DNA of 64,000 nucleotides from JAGQPD01 sp020426865 (GTDB taxonomy: Bacteria > Planctomycetota > Planctomycetia > Pirellulales > Pirellulaceae). Shown piece after piece: positions 17,676-27,974 of the stretch. The translations under genes and the position numbers were made by a program. Numbering within the stretch: position 1 is the stretch's first letter; the number at the start of each line of letters is the position of its first letter. The notes under the pieces were generated by a model, which worked only from the letters and a program-made list of their open reading frames with translations, ran no database searches and was not told the origin of the DNA. The stretch lies in contig JAWKTN010000001.1 of the NCBI GenBank assembly GCA_041399065.1, forward strand, positions 1,116,001 through 1,180,000, read 5' to 3'.

Positions 17676-18824
17676 CTATGTGGGCAAAACACCGCGGTTG
17701 GCAATCAATGCATCCAGCTCTTCCTTCAACCGGGGCAAAATCGTATCGTAAGAGTATGCTCCCAACGACTCCGGTCCACGCTTCAGATTGACCGCGGTCG
17801 GGCCACACCATAAGCCAAGGTCTGCGTCGTCCGTTTCACCTGGCCCGTTCACTCGGCAGCCCATTACGGCAATCGTAATTGCATGTTTTGCGGCATAGCG
17901 CGTCATCTCTTTGACCTGCCCCGCCAATTCGATGAACGCCTCGTTCTCCACGCGAGAACAACTTGGACAAGCAATGATGTTTAACGTACTCAGTCCAAAA
18001 TCGACGACACTCCGGACTCGCCCCGCATAGATGTCCGCCAAGATCTGCCGCCCCGCTTGAATCTCTTCCGGCTTGCGAGCATTCGGGACCGTTAGTGACA
18101 CGCGAATGGTATCGCCAATCCCGCGACTGATCAACTGCTCGAAGGCAACCCGCGTCTTTATCACTCCGTCGGGCGGCAACCCCGCCTCCGTGACCCCCAA
18201 ATGTAAAGGGACGTCGGGCCGCCGCTCCGCAAACCGCCGATTCACCTCGATCACCTTTTGGGGATCCGAATCCTTCAACGAAACGCAGTATCGCGTGAAC
18301 CCCAACTCGTCCAACCACGCACAATGCTCCCATGCACTGTCCAACATCGGACTGATCGAATCGCCCTCCGGAAATTGCGCCTTCTTGTCGGGGTCGACAC
18401 TCCCGAAATTCACTCCCACACGCATCGCACAGTCGTTGCTCTCGGCGACCTCTTTCAAATATCGTACCTTCTCCCGCCAAGGTTTTTCACGCTCGTGATG
18501 ATATAAATGTCCCGGATTGTATCGAATCTTGTCCACGTGCGGCGCCACGTACTCGGCCAACCGATAATTCTCCTGCAAATCGACCGACAAATTCGCCGAC
18601 GTCTGCCGACGGATCTCCGCCAACGCCTCCGCGTCTTTGCGACTGTCCACTGCAATCCGCACGACATCTGCCCCCGCCTCGTGCAACAGATTTGTGAGTG
18701 CAACCGTCGCATCAACGTCCTGCGTATGCGTGGCCGTCATGCTCTGCACGGCAATCGGCTCCCCCGCTCCAATCGTTGTCGTTCCAATGCGGACACTCCG
18801 CGTGGCGTTTCGGTCAATCTGCAT
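17676..18824 (-). CDS. ispG: 4-hydroxy-3-methylbut-2-enyl diphosphate synthase IspG
   Basis: 382 residues, the usual length of the short bacterial form. IspG reductively converts MEcPP to HMBPP in the MEP isoprenoid pathway, using a 4Fe-4S cluster. The TIM-barrel start RSVRIGTTTIGAGEPIAVQS and the cluster cysteines IIACPSCSR and VMGCRVNGPGETDDAD are all present, with the ferredoxin-like C-terminal half. The gene is separated from trmL by about 120 bases on the same strand. Confidence 0.96.
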   Translation of the reverse strand: MQIDRNATRSVRIGTTTIGAGEPIAVQSMTATHTQDVDATVALTNLLHEAGADVVRIAVDSRKDAEALAEIRRQTSANLSVDLQENYRLAEYVAPHVDKIRYNPGHLYHHEREKPWREKVRYLKEVAESNDCAMRVGVNFGSVDPDKKAQFPEGDSISPMLDSAWEHCAWLDELGFTRYCVSLKDSDPQKVIEVNRRFAERRPDVPLHLGVTEAGLPPDGVIKTRVAFEQLISRGIGDTIRVSLTVPNARKPEEIQAGRQILADIYAGRVRSVVDFGLSTLNIIACPSCSRVENEAFIELAGQVKEMTRYAAKHAITIAVMGCRVNGPGETDDADLGLWCGPTAVNLKRGPESLGAYSYDTILPRLKEELDALIANRGVLPT

Positions 18825-18944
18825 GATGATTCGTGGTCCTGATGGTTCTTGGCGTTCCTAGACTTCTCTGCCAACAAAAACGTGTATTCTCCCTAACCGC
18901 ACTACGTTCGGCAATGTCACCGGTTCACGAACATCTACCAACCT

Positions 18945-19466
18945 TCACCCCAACGGCAGTTGCAACTGGCGAACCGCCTCGTAAACCGCAATCGCCACGC
19001 TGTTCGCCAAATTCAAACTGCGCACATTCTCCGTGGTCGGGATCCGCACCCCCTCCCCAGCTTCCCGCACCCCCGCCGGTAACCCCTGCGTCTCGCCACC
19101 AAACACCATCACCCCACCTTGCTGGTAGTATACATCTGTATAGTATTGATGGGCGTGGCGGGAAAAAAGCCACATCGGTCGATCGGCCAGGTGCCTGGTG
19201 AGCGTGGACCAGTTGTCGACCAGTTCCAGGTGCAGATGCTGCCAATAGTCCAAACCGGCCCGGCGCAGGTAGCGGTCGGTCAGGCGAAACCCGAGTGGCC
19301 GGACCATCCACAGCTTCGCGCCGACGGCCACACAGGTACGTGCGATGTTGCCCGCATTCTGCGGAATCTCTGGCTGATACAGCACGACATGCAGCGGGAA
19401 ACGCGGGGAAACTTGCTTGTCCTGGTCGTCGTTCGGCAAGGCACTTGCTGATGCGTCGTCGGACAT
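18945..19466 (-). CDS. trmL: tRNA (cytidine/uridine-2'-O-)-methyltransferase TrmL
   Basis: 173 residues. TrmL methylates the 2'-O of the wobble base in tRNA-Leu. The SPOUT motifs are clear: LYQPEIPQNAGNIARTC, MVFGGETQGLP and IPTTENVRSLNLANSVAIAV, which build the SAM-binding knot. I use ATG 19466; a longer frame to 19547 would run into the 3' end of the upstream gene and adds non-conserved residues. Only 11 bases separate it from the stop of the cyclase-like gene, so they likely share a transcript. Confidence 0.92.
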   Translation of the reverse strand: MSDDASASALPNDDQDKQVSPRFPLHVVLYQPEIPQNAGNIARTCVAVGAKLWMVRPLGFRLTDRYLRRAGLDYWQHLHLELVDNWSTLTRHLADRPMWLFSRHAHQYYTDVYYQQGGVMVFGGETQGLPAGVREAGEGVRIPTTENVRSLNLANSVAIAVYEAVRQLQLPLG

Positions 19467-19477
19467 ACGAGCCGGTT

Positions 19478-21178
19478 CTAGTGGTAGACTTGCGAATAGA
19501 TGGGCAGGTGCCGGTAATACACTTCCAACATATAGATCGAAAGACATGTTGTGAAGAGACGTCCGCCGTGGATTCCCCAGCGGTCATCGACGGGAGACCA
19601 GCTACCCCGTTCCGGCCCTTCGGTTACCTGATGTTTTGGAACCTCTTGTCGCATCACGGAATTCCATGCTTCCCAGTATTCGCCTTCCATGTGGTGCATG
19701 ACCTGCGTGGCATAGTACCAATAATAGACGTTTTGATCGCGGTACTCCAGCGGATGTTTGGAGACATAGTCCACGCCGCTAAGCATCCGCTCGTCATCGC
19801 GGCGCCATCCCAAGTATTGTCGGCACAGTAGACCTTCGGCGGTCATCGTGGGGGTACCTACCGAGTTGGGTCGGTACCCATACCGGGAACCGTATTCCGA
19901 GGACGCCATGTCCAAATACGCCGAGATTTTTTTCAGGGTATCCGCCGGCACCTCCAGTTTGGCCATGCGTCCGCTTTGCAGCGCCATCATGACCCACCCC
20001 GTGACCGACGTATCTGAGTCATTTCCGGGAACGTACCGCCAGCCGCCGATGGAGTCTTGTGTTTCAAGCAGATACTGGATCGCGGCCTCGGCCGGCTTAC
20101 GATATTGTTCGTCATCGGTCATGCCGTAGAGTTCGCAGATGGCAATTGTGGCCTGGGCGTGCGAGTAGAAACGGTGATTGTGATCCCCGGACGTGAAGAA
20201 TGAACCATTGCGTTCTTGCTTCTTCAGCATGTAGTTCCATCCACGTTCGACAACTTCACTATATTTCCCGCTGCGATGCGTATGACCGTCACCTTGGAAC
20301 GCCAGAAGTGCCATGGCGGTGGCAGCGCATCTGTTTTCCGACGGACCCGCGTTGGAGTAGGGACCGACCAGCGACCAACTGCCATCGGAGGATTGTTTTC
20401 GTGCCAGCCATTCAAGGCCAAGTTCCACGGCGGCTTGCGTCGTGGCATTGCCACCGTAAGCCGCCATCAATGCTCGTTTCATCCCCTTCTCACGTCCGGT
20501 CAATGCCATGCCAACATCGGGTGCGTCCAGGTTGGTCGTCATCGATGTGGCTAGTGGCGAAATGTTGACCGATGGAGGCGCCGCCAGTGGATCAGCGGCC
20601 TCTGGCAAAATCGATTCGGAAATCTTTTCCTGAAGCGCCGGAGTCTCATCCAGCCCGGCAACTCGTAGCGTAGGCGTCTCTAGCTGTTCGCCACGATGCT
20701 CCGCAAATACCGCTTCGAATTGTAAAGACGGAACAATCCGGGGCGCGATGTAGATCAGGCCAAGCACGATCAGCACTAGCATATGAACGATGGAGCTGAT
20801 CAACCACGGTGGCGCCGAACGGACCAGGAAGCGAGTGCTCGGATCCCAGTCCTCGGCCTCGTCGTCTGCTGGATCATTGACATGTTCATGGGACGACCGC
20901 GACGTGGAGTCTGTCGTTGGATCGGTAGTGACGACCGATATCGTGCGTGGAACCTCGGAAGACGTTAGCGGAATTGGCCGAGCCACGGGGACGGGGCGGC
21001 TCACGGGCACCGCCTGCGACATCGCCGAAAAGGGCTCGGATGTCGTCGTTACGACGGCGTGTCGATGCAATGGTGGCGTCAGCGGCACCGCCGTCGGTAT
21101 CGGCAATTTTTGCGCGACGGCCGGAGGGGCAGCGTCCGACGGCGCAGGATGGCGACCGGGTAGATCGGGACTCGACAT
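19478..21178 (-). CDS. Membrane-anchored squalene-cyclase-like repeat protein
   Basis: 566 residues. Residues 1-115 are Pro/Ser/Thr-rich and acidic, residues 124-147 form one membrane helix (WLISSIVHMLVLIVLGLIYI), and the outer part from about 260 holds prenyltransferase/squalene-oxidase repeats (ALMAAYGGNATTQAAVELGL, AATAMALLAFQGDGHTHRSG, TAEGLLCRQYLGW). The cyclase catalytic DxDD motif is absent; the fold here probably serves binding or scaffolding, as in many planctomycete paralogues. ATG 21178 is chosen because AAGGGG precedes it; a frame to 21364 extends further without family features. Confidence 0.82.
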   Translation of the reverse strand: MSSPDLPGRHPAPSDAAPPAVAQKLPIPTAVPLTPPLHRHAVVTTTSEPFSAMSQAVPVSRPVPVARPIPLTSSEVPRTISVVTTDPTTDSTSRSSHEHVNDPADDEAEDWDPSTRFLVRSAPPWLISSIVHMLVLIVLGLIYIAPRIVPSLQFEAVFAEHRGEQLETPTLRVAGLDETPALQEKISESILPEAADPLAAPPSVNISPLATSMTTNLDAPDVGMALTGREKGMKRALMAAYGGNATTQAAVELGLEWLARKQSSDGSWSLVGPYSNAGPSENRCAATAMALLAFQGDGHTHRSGKYSEVVERGWNYMLKKQERNGSFFTSGDHNHRFYSHAQATIAICELYGMTDDEQYRKPAEAAIQYLLETQDSIGGWRYVPGNDSDTSVTGWVMMALQSGRMAKLEVPADTLKKISAYLDMASSEYGSRYGYRPNSVGTPTMTAEGLLCRQYLGWRRDDERMLSGVDYVSKHPLEYRDQNVYYWYYATQVMHHMEGEYWEAWNSVMRQEVPKHQVTEGPERGSWSPVDDRWGIHGGRLFTTCLSIYMLEVYYRHLPIYSQVYH

Positions 21179-21661
21179 TATCGGGCAACCCCTTCTCAAG
21201 CCAACAAGATCTGGCAGATGCAACGGGAGACCGAGCCGGTTCCGGACGGCGCGGGCCCCAAAAGCGAAGCACCTCACTTGTTTTAAGTCTAACGGGATGA
21301 GCAACTTGCGCCAAGAAAACTTCACAAAACGTCGGCCAAAACACAGGAAATCACCATGACACACCTATCGCGGCGGCTGAGGCCGGTCCTGATTGTGCGG
21401 AATATAATGATAAGGCGTCTGCTAATACCTGGCAGGATCATAAGGGTGAACGTAACGTTCACGATTTCCATTTGGCGAATGAGACTGAATTTGAAGTGGC
21501 ATCGCGGACGATAGAACGAATTCCAGCTCGGCAGCGTTCTTTCGATCCTGATGATCCTTGCGAATCTGTCGACACTCCGATCAATTCCGCAGGAATTACC
21601 CGGACCGCCGTAACAGGCCTTTCGAGGATTTCGAAATTCGATAGAATACGGGAACAACTGA
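21179..21661. other. Non-coding stretch before tRNA-Met
   Basis: About 480 bases upstream of the cyclase-like gene and the tRNA. Short open frames on both strands show no family character or ribosome-binding sites. It probably holds the promoters for the two divergent units. Confidence 0.4.
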
Positions 21662-21735
<74 letters not shown>

Positions 21736-21856
21736 CTTTATCTAAACTCTTCCGGAGCCTAAGCTTAGGTTACCTGCCAGCGGTTGGCAGAGCGGATCTT
21801 TTCCCGGCGAAAAAACGGTACGGTACCGTTTTTGGCCGCGACAGGAGCGCTCCAAC

Positions 21857-23020
21857 ATGCCAACGCCTAAACGCGTCCCAAAGTACCAGCGTCATAAGGG
21901 GCGAAACCTCGCCCGCGTAACTATCAACGGAAAGGATCATTATCTCGGGAGGTATGATTCTCCCGAAAGCTATTCCGAATACGAACGCCTGATTGCCGAA
22001 TGGTTGCTTCAGGACGTCGTGGTCCCGGATGAGAAGGACAAGCTGACTATGCTTGAACTCATGGCCGGCTACTTGAATTACGCTCACGGGTACTACGTCA
22101 AACGCGGAACCCCAACCCGAGAATTCGAGCTGATCGCGGAAGTATTTCGACCGCTCCGGAAGCTATATGGTCACGTTCTCGCCGTCGAATTTGGCCCGCG
22201 AGCGTTGAAGTGCGTCCGGCAGACACTCATTGAAAAGGGGCTGAGTCGCAAACACATCAACAAGCAGGTGGGTCGCATCGTGCGGGCATTCAAACATGCT
22301 GCGTCCGAAGAATGGATTCCCGTTGAAACCTATCAGGCTCTTCGCACGGTGGAAGGACTGAAGAAAGGCAGGTCCGCCGCCCCCGAACATCCGCCAATCA
22401 AACCGGTTTCCCAAGCCCATGTTGACGCCGTCCTCCGACGCGCCCGCCCGATGCTCAGGGCCATGATCCAATTGCAGTTATACACGGGATGCCGTCCGAG
22501 CGAAGCACTCATGATGCGTCCCATGGACATCTGCCAAAAAAATGCGATTTGGCGTTACCAGCCCGAGAGCCATAAAACGGAGCACCACGACATGAGGAGA
22601 GTCATCTTTATTGGGCCTAAAGCGCAAGAAGTGATCGCCCCGTATCTCGTTCGCCCAAGGGACGCCTACTGTTTTCCGCCGCGCGAAGCCGAGGAGCAAC
22701 GACGACAAGTTGCCCACGCACAACGACGAACCCCACTAAACCAAGGAAACACACCAAAAGAAGGCCGTAGCAAACAAATCTTTACTAAGCACTACTCCGT
22801 CGGAGCCTACCGAACCGCAATTCGTCGAATTTGCGACAATATCGGCATTCCCCGATGGTCGCCCAATCAACTTCGCCACTCGGCGGCGACCGAAATCCGA
22901 CGCGATTTTGGCCTCGACGCCGCGCAGGTGGTTTTGGGACACGCATCTGCAGCGACAACGGAAATCTACGCGGACACTAACGAACAACTGGCAGCAAAGG
23001 TTGCAGGGGAGCGTGGCTGA
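21857..23020 (+). CDS. Tyrosine site-specific integrase
   Basis: 387 residues. An Arm-like N-terminus (RNLARVTINGKDHYLGRYDS) is followed by a SAM-like core-binding domain and the catalytic domain with R (TGCRPSEALMM), HxxR (QLRHSAATEIR), H (LGHASAATTEIYA) and the nucleophile tyrosine in TEIYAD. It starts just after tRNA-Met, the usual target arrangement. I could not find a second copy of the tRNA 3' end, so the element it once moved may be eroded. A broken copy of its own 3' end lies 500 bases downstream. Confidence 0.92.
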   Translation: MPTPKRVPKYQRHKGRNLARVTINGKDHYLGRYDSPESYSEYERLIAEWLLQDVVVPDEKDKLTMLELMAGYLNYAHGYYVKRGTPTREFELIAEVFRPLRKLYGHVLAVEFGPRALKCVRQTLIEKGLSRKHINKQVGRIVRAFKHAASEEWIPVETYQALRTVEGLKKGRSAAPEHPPIKPVSQAHVDAVLRRARPMLRAMIQLQLYTGCRPSEALMMRPMDICQKNAIWRYQPESHKTEHHDMRRVIFIGPKAQEVIAPYLVRPRDAYCFPPREAEEQRRQVAHAQRRTPLNQGNTPKEGRSKQIFTKHYSVGAYRTAIRRICDNIGIPRWSPNQLRHSAATEIRRDFGLDAAQVVLGHASAATTEIYADTNEQLAAKVAGERG

Positions 23021-23499
23021 TGCGGTACGGATTCTTACAGGTCGCAGACTAGGTAAGTGCGTGGCACGGCTCTGGAACTCGACGCGACTTCGCGTTCTGT
23101 TTGTCGGCTTGCTCGCTTCAGCGAAAGGGTACAACCAGAGCGGGTAGTGCGTAGGGCATTGAAGTGTCTTTGTCTCGCGTTTTCCGCGGACAATGAAGCG
23201 TTTACTTTGCTGCACTTGCGACAGACACTACTGAATCCGAGCGAATGAAGGAAGGGTAATGGCCCATGCTAACACACTGACAATGCTAAATATTCCAACC
23301 TACGTCTACTTGCGAAGAAGACGGTTACGCTATAATACCGTTCCACCACACATCTACGGAGAGGCTGGCATGTGTCCCTGAGACTCTTACATGTGTCAAG
23401 TGAGCAAGATGCTCTCGCTCCTGGAGCCATCCAAGGCTCCAGGGGCGTGCTTTCTACGTCCCGGTCGAGGAGCCGCCGAAATTCACGATGCACTAATAG
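23021..23499. other. Eroded non-coding DNA after integrase
   Basis: No gene is supported. A 9-bp stem hairpin (CCTGGAGCC/GGCTCCAGG) at 23420-23443 is the only clear structure and has no T-run. Confidence 0.4.
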
Positions 23500-23715
23500 G
23501 TCGGAGCCTGAGAAACCAAGATTCGCCATATTTGTGACACCTTCGAAATTGTTCGATGGTCGCCATCCTAACTTCGAGATTCAGCGACGAAAGTTGCCGC
23601 CATTTCGAATTCGAAGCAGCGCAAGCAGTTGGCGGACACGCCGTAGCCACCACCACGGAAGTCTAAGATAAGGCGTACCAACAACCTGCAAAAAAACTTC
23701 GCAGCGGAGATCGGA
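23500..23715 (+). pseudogene. Broken 3' end of a tyrosine integrase
   Basis: This DNA aligns by eye with the 3' end of the intact integrase at 21857-23020. GTCGGAGCCT.. and GATGGTCGCC are shared, and translation gives ICD..EIVRWSPS*LRDSAT in one frame, then EFEAAQAVGGHAVATTTEV* in another, matching ICDNIGIPRWSPNQLRHSA and LDAAQVVLGHASAATTEIY. It holds at least two in-frame stops and a frameshift, and the catalytic tyrosine codon is a stop. It is a remnant of a second, related integrated element. Confidence 0.8.
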
Positions 23716-24422
23716 TGACGACCGTGATTTTATGAGGAAGCCGACATCCACGCGCAACTATCAACAAAACGCTCATGTTTCTCAGTGTTTTCGCGATTTA
23801 TTGCATCTGAAACTTTCTCAAACGCACTCAAAAGACGCCATCTTTTTCAAATGTTTGCGTACCAGAGGGCGTAAAACGATACAAACCGTCCACCTCATCG
23901 AATCACCGATTCCGGTCGCGGTACGCGATAGTTCAGGGGAATTGCATCGCAGCCATCGGTTACCCGCGTCGGCGTTTCTCGCCGACGCGCGCCCGCACCG
24001 CTGTCTTATCGTTCTGCGGTCGTCCAAACTTCTGCCCTGCATTCGTCCCTTCGGATGATCCGGTTGTATAGCAGGAACTCATCGAAATCTGTTGGAATCC
24101 GGATTTTCGGGAATTTTCAGTCGCTTGACGATGTTCGGAAACCAGCGGCGGGTTGTCCAACTTCGGCAAGTTGGCATTGTGGCCAGCAGCCTGAAGTGGG
24201 CTCCACCTCTGCAAGTTGACCTGGCATAGAAAGACGCCTCTATTGGGCGGATTGATGTCGCTGGCGTGGGCCTACCGCGGCCCAGAAAACTCAACGTGGC
24301 GAGAACCACCGACGAACCAATGACGGTTCGACCTTAACGTCATTCGACTCCTCGCTGCTGGGTCGGCGTTTACGTCCCGTGCAAGTTCGCGCGTCAGCTA
24401 GTTGCCATAGTATCAGAGTACG
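23716..24422. other. Non-coding stretch between integrase remnant and TrlF-like gene
   Basis: About 700 bases. Open frames on both strands are short and lack ribosome-binding sites or recognisable motifs. I see no tRNA or hairpin array. Confidence 0.35.
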
Positions 24423-27290
24423 TCAGACAGATACGTGTGCGGCTTCGGCTGGTGGTTCAGCTGGGGCTGATTCCGCCTTCTTTTGCACAGCCTTGGCCGG
24501 CACAACCTCGCTCATCTTTGAGAGTGAGTATCGGTGCTGTCTGAACCGAAACGCTTGCTCACCACCTTCGAGCTGCACGACAGCAGTCGTCACTTCAGAT
24601 CGCTCGAAGCAGCCCTCGGCAACTACGACGCACTGACGGCCGGTATCGACGTGCGGCCGATTCTCCAGCTTGATCACGTAGTCCGCATCACCGAGGACGG
24701 GAATGTTGGCGACGTGCGTGACGACGATCAGCTGCCGCAGGAACTTCGCCCAGAGCATCTTGGGAACAATCAGGTTCACGACGTAGGAGTATCCCAGCTC
24801 ATCTTCTGGCTGATCGACGATGAGGGGCCGTGACCGGGTCTGAAGCGCCAGCGTTAGGATTGCTGCGCTCTGCTCACCGGGTGAAAGCCCAGTAGCGAGA
24901 TCAGCGTAGGTTTCCTCGCCCTCCCGCTGGACATTGATGCGCGGCACGTCGGGAACTTCAACAGTCTCGATCTTGTTGACCAACTCGATGTTAGATCCGA
25001 TCGTGCAGAGTACGTCCTGTGTATTCTTGGTGATCTCGCACAAGTCGAGCAGCGACGGCGAGCCAGATCGGCTGGTAACCTTGCCACCATTGCAGACAGC
25101 CTCGGCCAGCTCTAATGGAGTCACATTTAAAGTAATGGACTGCAGGTGTTGTTCGCGGTTTTTGATTTGCTGGTGCTTGTTCGTGATCTCATCGCAAATT
25201 TCGCGGAGCGATTCGAGATATTCCCGTCTGTCGCCCCCGGGCTCCACGTTGACGACGATCTTCTTATTCAAGGCGCCGTTCAGTTCCTCAGTTTTTTCCG
25301 TCCGCGTCTTCGTGATCGTTGCGTTTGTCTGCTGCAGCTGCTTGCGCAGTGTATCGCGTTCGTTCTCCAGTCGGCTGATCTCCGTTTCCACGCTCGCCAG
25401 CCGGGGCCGATCCTTGTCCTTGATCTTGCGAATCTTCGCTCGGTGTGACGTGATCTGTTGGCGTAGTTGTGTCGGTGATTCGACGCCGCTCTTCTTCAAC
25501 TGCTCGGAAATCCCCTTTTCGTGCTCGGCGTGTTTCGCCTTCCACGGCTTCAGATGAGTCTGATGAGTTGCGCTGAGCCGCTTGATAGCGCCGACCAGCT
25601 GGACTCTGGCGGCTTCGATCTCATTGAGTCCCTTCTGAGCGTCTGCTCGCCAAGCCTCGATGGCCTCCCGGTCGGCAACCTTCTCGGCTGGGACGGCTGG
25701 AAGCGATTGTGAGAACAGCTGTACCAGCACGTCGTCTTCGTCGGCCAGCTCATTCGTGACGGTCGGGTCTGGGATTTGGGCCGACGCCAGTGTGATAGTA
25801 TCCACAGCGCCGGTGATACCATCCACCACAGCGACAGCGTTGCCCCACTCGCCCTCAGTCACGTCGTCGGGAAGCTGCTCGTTGAACTGCTTCAGTTCCT
25901 CCTCCAGCCGTTTGATCGTTGCGACCTCGCTCTTCAGCGTCTCACGCTCAGCGTACAGTGGTTTTAACCCCGCAGCGTTGGTCGTCAACTTCTGGACGAT
26001 TTCGTCGCGCTTCGCCTTCGTGTTGTTGAGTTCTGCAAACTCGTCGAGCATTTCCAGCTGCCGGTCGATGTCGCTGCGAAGGAGACCGATCCGACCCTGC
26101 TCGTAGACCTCGATCTGGAAGGAGAAGTCGTTTGCCGGATCCAGATTCTCGTGTTCTTCGTCGTAAACGTACGCGATCGCTTGGTCGCAGCAACCTGTTA
26201 CCTGGGTGCCGGTCGTCGTCGGTCGGAATGTACGCTCGACGACGTAGTAATCGCCTTTGGCGCGGAGAAATAGCTCGACTTTGCTGTCGGCCTGCAAGAT
26301 GCTGTCCAAGCGCCGCAGCAGCCTCAGTCTCGATTCATCATCGGTCGCGTCCTCGGTATGGCCGAGTACAAACCGGATAAAGTCGAAGACGGCTGACTTG
26401 CCGGCGTGGTTATCACCGACGATGCAGTTCAGCGATTCGTTGAACCAAAACGTCTGATCCTTGCAGTACCCACCGTGAACACGGACAGCGAGGACGCAAT
26501 CGTGGACGGCAGCCAGCGGCTCTTCCAGCGAGATACGCGTGCGAGGCTCGCAGGCTACCTGCCGCAGCCCGTCGATGGTCGGAGCTTCCATGCGGAACCA
26601 CGAACAACCGTCGCCGATTTCCGACGGCTCGTGGGCGTCGCTTCGATTGAAAGGTGCCAAACAGTAGGTGCTCTCTGCTATCTGCTTGGGTGACGCCGAA
26701 CTAAGGACGTAGCGGTTGACCCAGGTGCCGTCCTTGTCGTGGCCGACGTAGGTGACCTTGTCGGCGTGCTGATCCTGCTTGACCTGGATGAGCTTGATGT
26801 GCCCGGTCTCAAGCCAGTTGACGCGAGTCTGTATCTTCGGCGAACAGGACAGGAAGCCGATATTCGGCGTCCACGGGTGCGGAGCGACAACGACCCCGCC
26901 CTCATCGACGATATGCTGGAGTACCTCATCGACCGTTCGCTTTGCGCCGATCTTGGTATCGCCAGTGCCCGGAATCTCTAGCCAGCCGATGAAGTGCTCG
27001 CGTTGCCTCTTAGCGTACTGCTGCGGAAAGATCGCGATGATGTGGACGCCCTCGTGAGTCGTAATCTCGATGCCGGGGAGCACGGTCAGTGTCCGGCCTG
27101 CGGTCTTAGACTCAGCGTAGACTTGCTCGTAGGCGTCAAAAGTCTGATGGTCCGTGATCGCGAGGATGTCGATCTCGGCCTTACGTGCCTCGGAAACCAT
27201 ATCCTTGGCGGAATTCCCGAGGGCGTGAGCATGGAGGTTGACCTTATACCAACGGTTTCCGTTGGTACCTCCGGCGACGAGCTGCTTCAG
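24423..27290 (-). CDS. TrlF-like PHP-SMC fusion ATPase
   Basis: About 955 residues if read from the CTG at 27290. The order is: PHP phosphoesterase domain (NLHAHALGNSAKD, ILAITDHQTFD, VLPGIEITTHEGVHII), an SMC/Rad50-type ATP loop (IVGDNHAGKSAVFDF), a coiled-coil arm, then ABC signature LSPGEQSAAIL and Walker B PLIVDQPEDELG. This is the TrlF-type family of PHP-ATPases, linked with nucleic-acid processing and probably defence. The first ATG (27200) would remove the HxH metal motif, which is encoded upstream in the same frame. Between that motif and the stop at about 27321 the only alternative initiator is CTG. The 5' end may therefore be damaged, or the start is unusual. No partner gene is adjacent. 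Confidence 0.75.
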   Translation of the reverse strand: MKQLVAGGTNGNRWYKVNLHAHALGNSAKDMVSEARKAEIDILAITDHQTFDAYEQVYAESKTAGRTLTVLPGIEITTHEGVHIIAIFPQQYAKRQREHFIGWLEIPGTGDTKIGAKRTVDEVLQHIVDEGGVVVAPHPWTPNIGFLSCSPKIQTRVNWLETGHIKLIQVKQDQHADKVTYVGHDKDGTWVNRYVLSSASPKQIAESTYCLAPFNRSDAHEPSEIGDGCSWFRMEAPTIDGLRQVACEPRTRISLEEPLAAVHDCVLAVRVHGGYCKDQTFWFNESLNCIVGDNHAGKSAVFDFIRFVLGHTEDATDDESRLRLLRRLDSILQADSKVELFLRAKGDYYVVERTFRPTTTGTQVTGCCDQAIAYVYDEEHENLDPANDFSFQIEVYEQGRIGLLRSDIDRQLEMLDEFAELNNTKAKRDEIVQKLTTNAAGLKPLYAERETLKSEVATIKRLEEELKQFNEQLPDDVTEGEWGNAVAVVDGITGAVDTITLASAQIPDPTVTNELADEDDVLVQLFSQSLPAVPAEKVADREAIEAWRADAQKGLNEIEAARVQLVGAIKRLSATHQTHLKPWKAKHAEHEKGISEQLKKSGVESPTQLRQQITSHRAKIRKIKDKDRPRLASVETEISRLENERDTLRKQLQQTNATITKTRTEKTEELNGALNKKIVVNVEPGGDRREYLESLREICDEITNKHQQIKNREQHLQSITLNVTPLELAEAVCNGGKVTSRSGSPSLLDLCEITKNTQDVLCTIGSNIELVNKIETVEVPDVPRINVQREGEETYADLATGLSPGEQSAAILTLALQTRSRPLIVDQPEDELGYSYVVNLIVPKMLWAKFLRQLIVVTHVANIPVLGDADYVIKLENRPHVDTGRQCVVVAEGCFERSEVTTAVVQLEGGEQAFRFRQHRYSLSKMSEVVPAKAVQKKAESAPAEPPAEAAHVSV

Positions 27291-27951
27291 AAGATCAGTG
27301 CGTTGAGTAGCGAATGGAGTTCTCCGTTACGAATAGGCATCCATAGGAAGCCCGCATTATAGCGGACTTGCCCTTAGTGTCGAGCTCTGCAACATCCGGT
27401 AGTACCACGCGCGGCGGCCCTAACCCACGTAGGACCAACACGCCGAAGCATGTTGTCGAACTAGCGAGGCTCGCTCAGGTTGGTGTGAACTGTGCGGTTA
27501 GGCAGCCTTCCGAACCGCGTTCGGATTGGCATGTCGGCCACTGCACATCTGCCCGAGGTGAGGAACACCGCCAGCTCGAAGGAATCTGCGGGACTGAAGG
27601 CGGTTGCATCATCCGACGCAGGTTAGGCAGGAGTTAGAGCTGAGTCGAATGGAAACGGGGCGTGATTTTTTTCCTTGGCGCCGGATCGCCGTCCGGCACC
27701 TCAACGTTCCACCAGCATCTTCCCAATTCACGCAAGGCGTCGGTCCCGCCATGGCCACCCAAACCCGCTTCGGCTTCATCGGCCGAAGCATTTTCCTAAA
27801 GGTTCAAATCCCAGCGGCGTACCCTTTGTTGGGCCGTTTTGGCCAAGTTGCAACGAGCCGGACAGTGTGCCAACGGGACCCACCGTGCATCGCCCGTTTT
27901 CGAGGACCGCTGAATGCATCTGGCACCGAGAAGTTAACCCCTCCGAAACCT
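27291..27951. other. Non-coding stretch before the left attachment site
   Basis: About 660 bases without a supported gene. The last part (about 27938-27951) looks like a decayed copy of the tRNA-Asp T-arm region that faces the 23-bp repeat. Confidence 0.35.
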
Positions 27952-27974
27952 GCAACCACCGGATCGACAGTCCG
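27952..27974. repeat. Left attachment-site repeat (23 bp)
   Basis: Identical over 23 bases to 60463-60485, which spans the anticodon arm through the start of the T arm of tRNA-Asp. Outside the perfect block the left flank still resembles tRNA sequence (CTCCGAAACCT against CTCGAACCC), as expected for the displaced 3' part of the gene. Confidence 0.85.
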
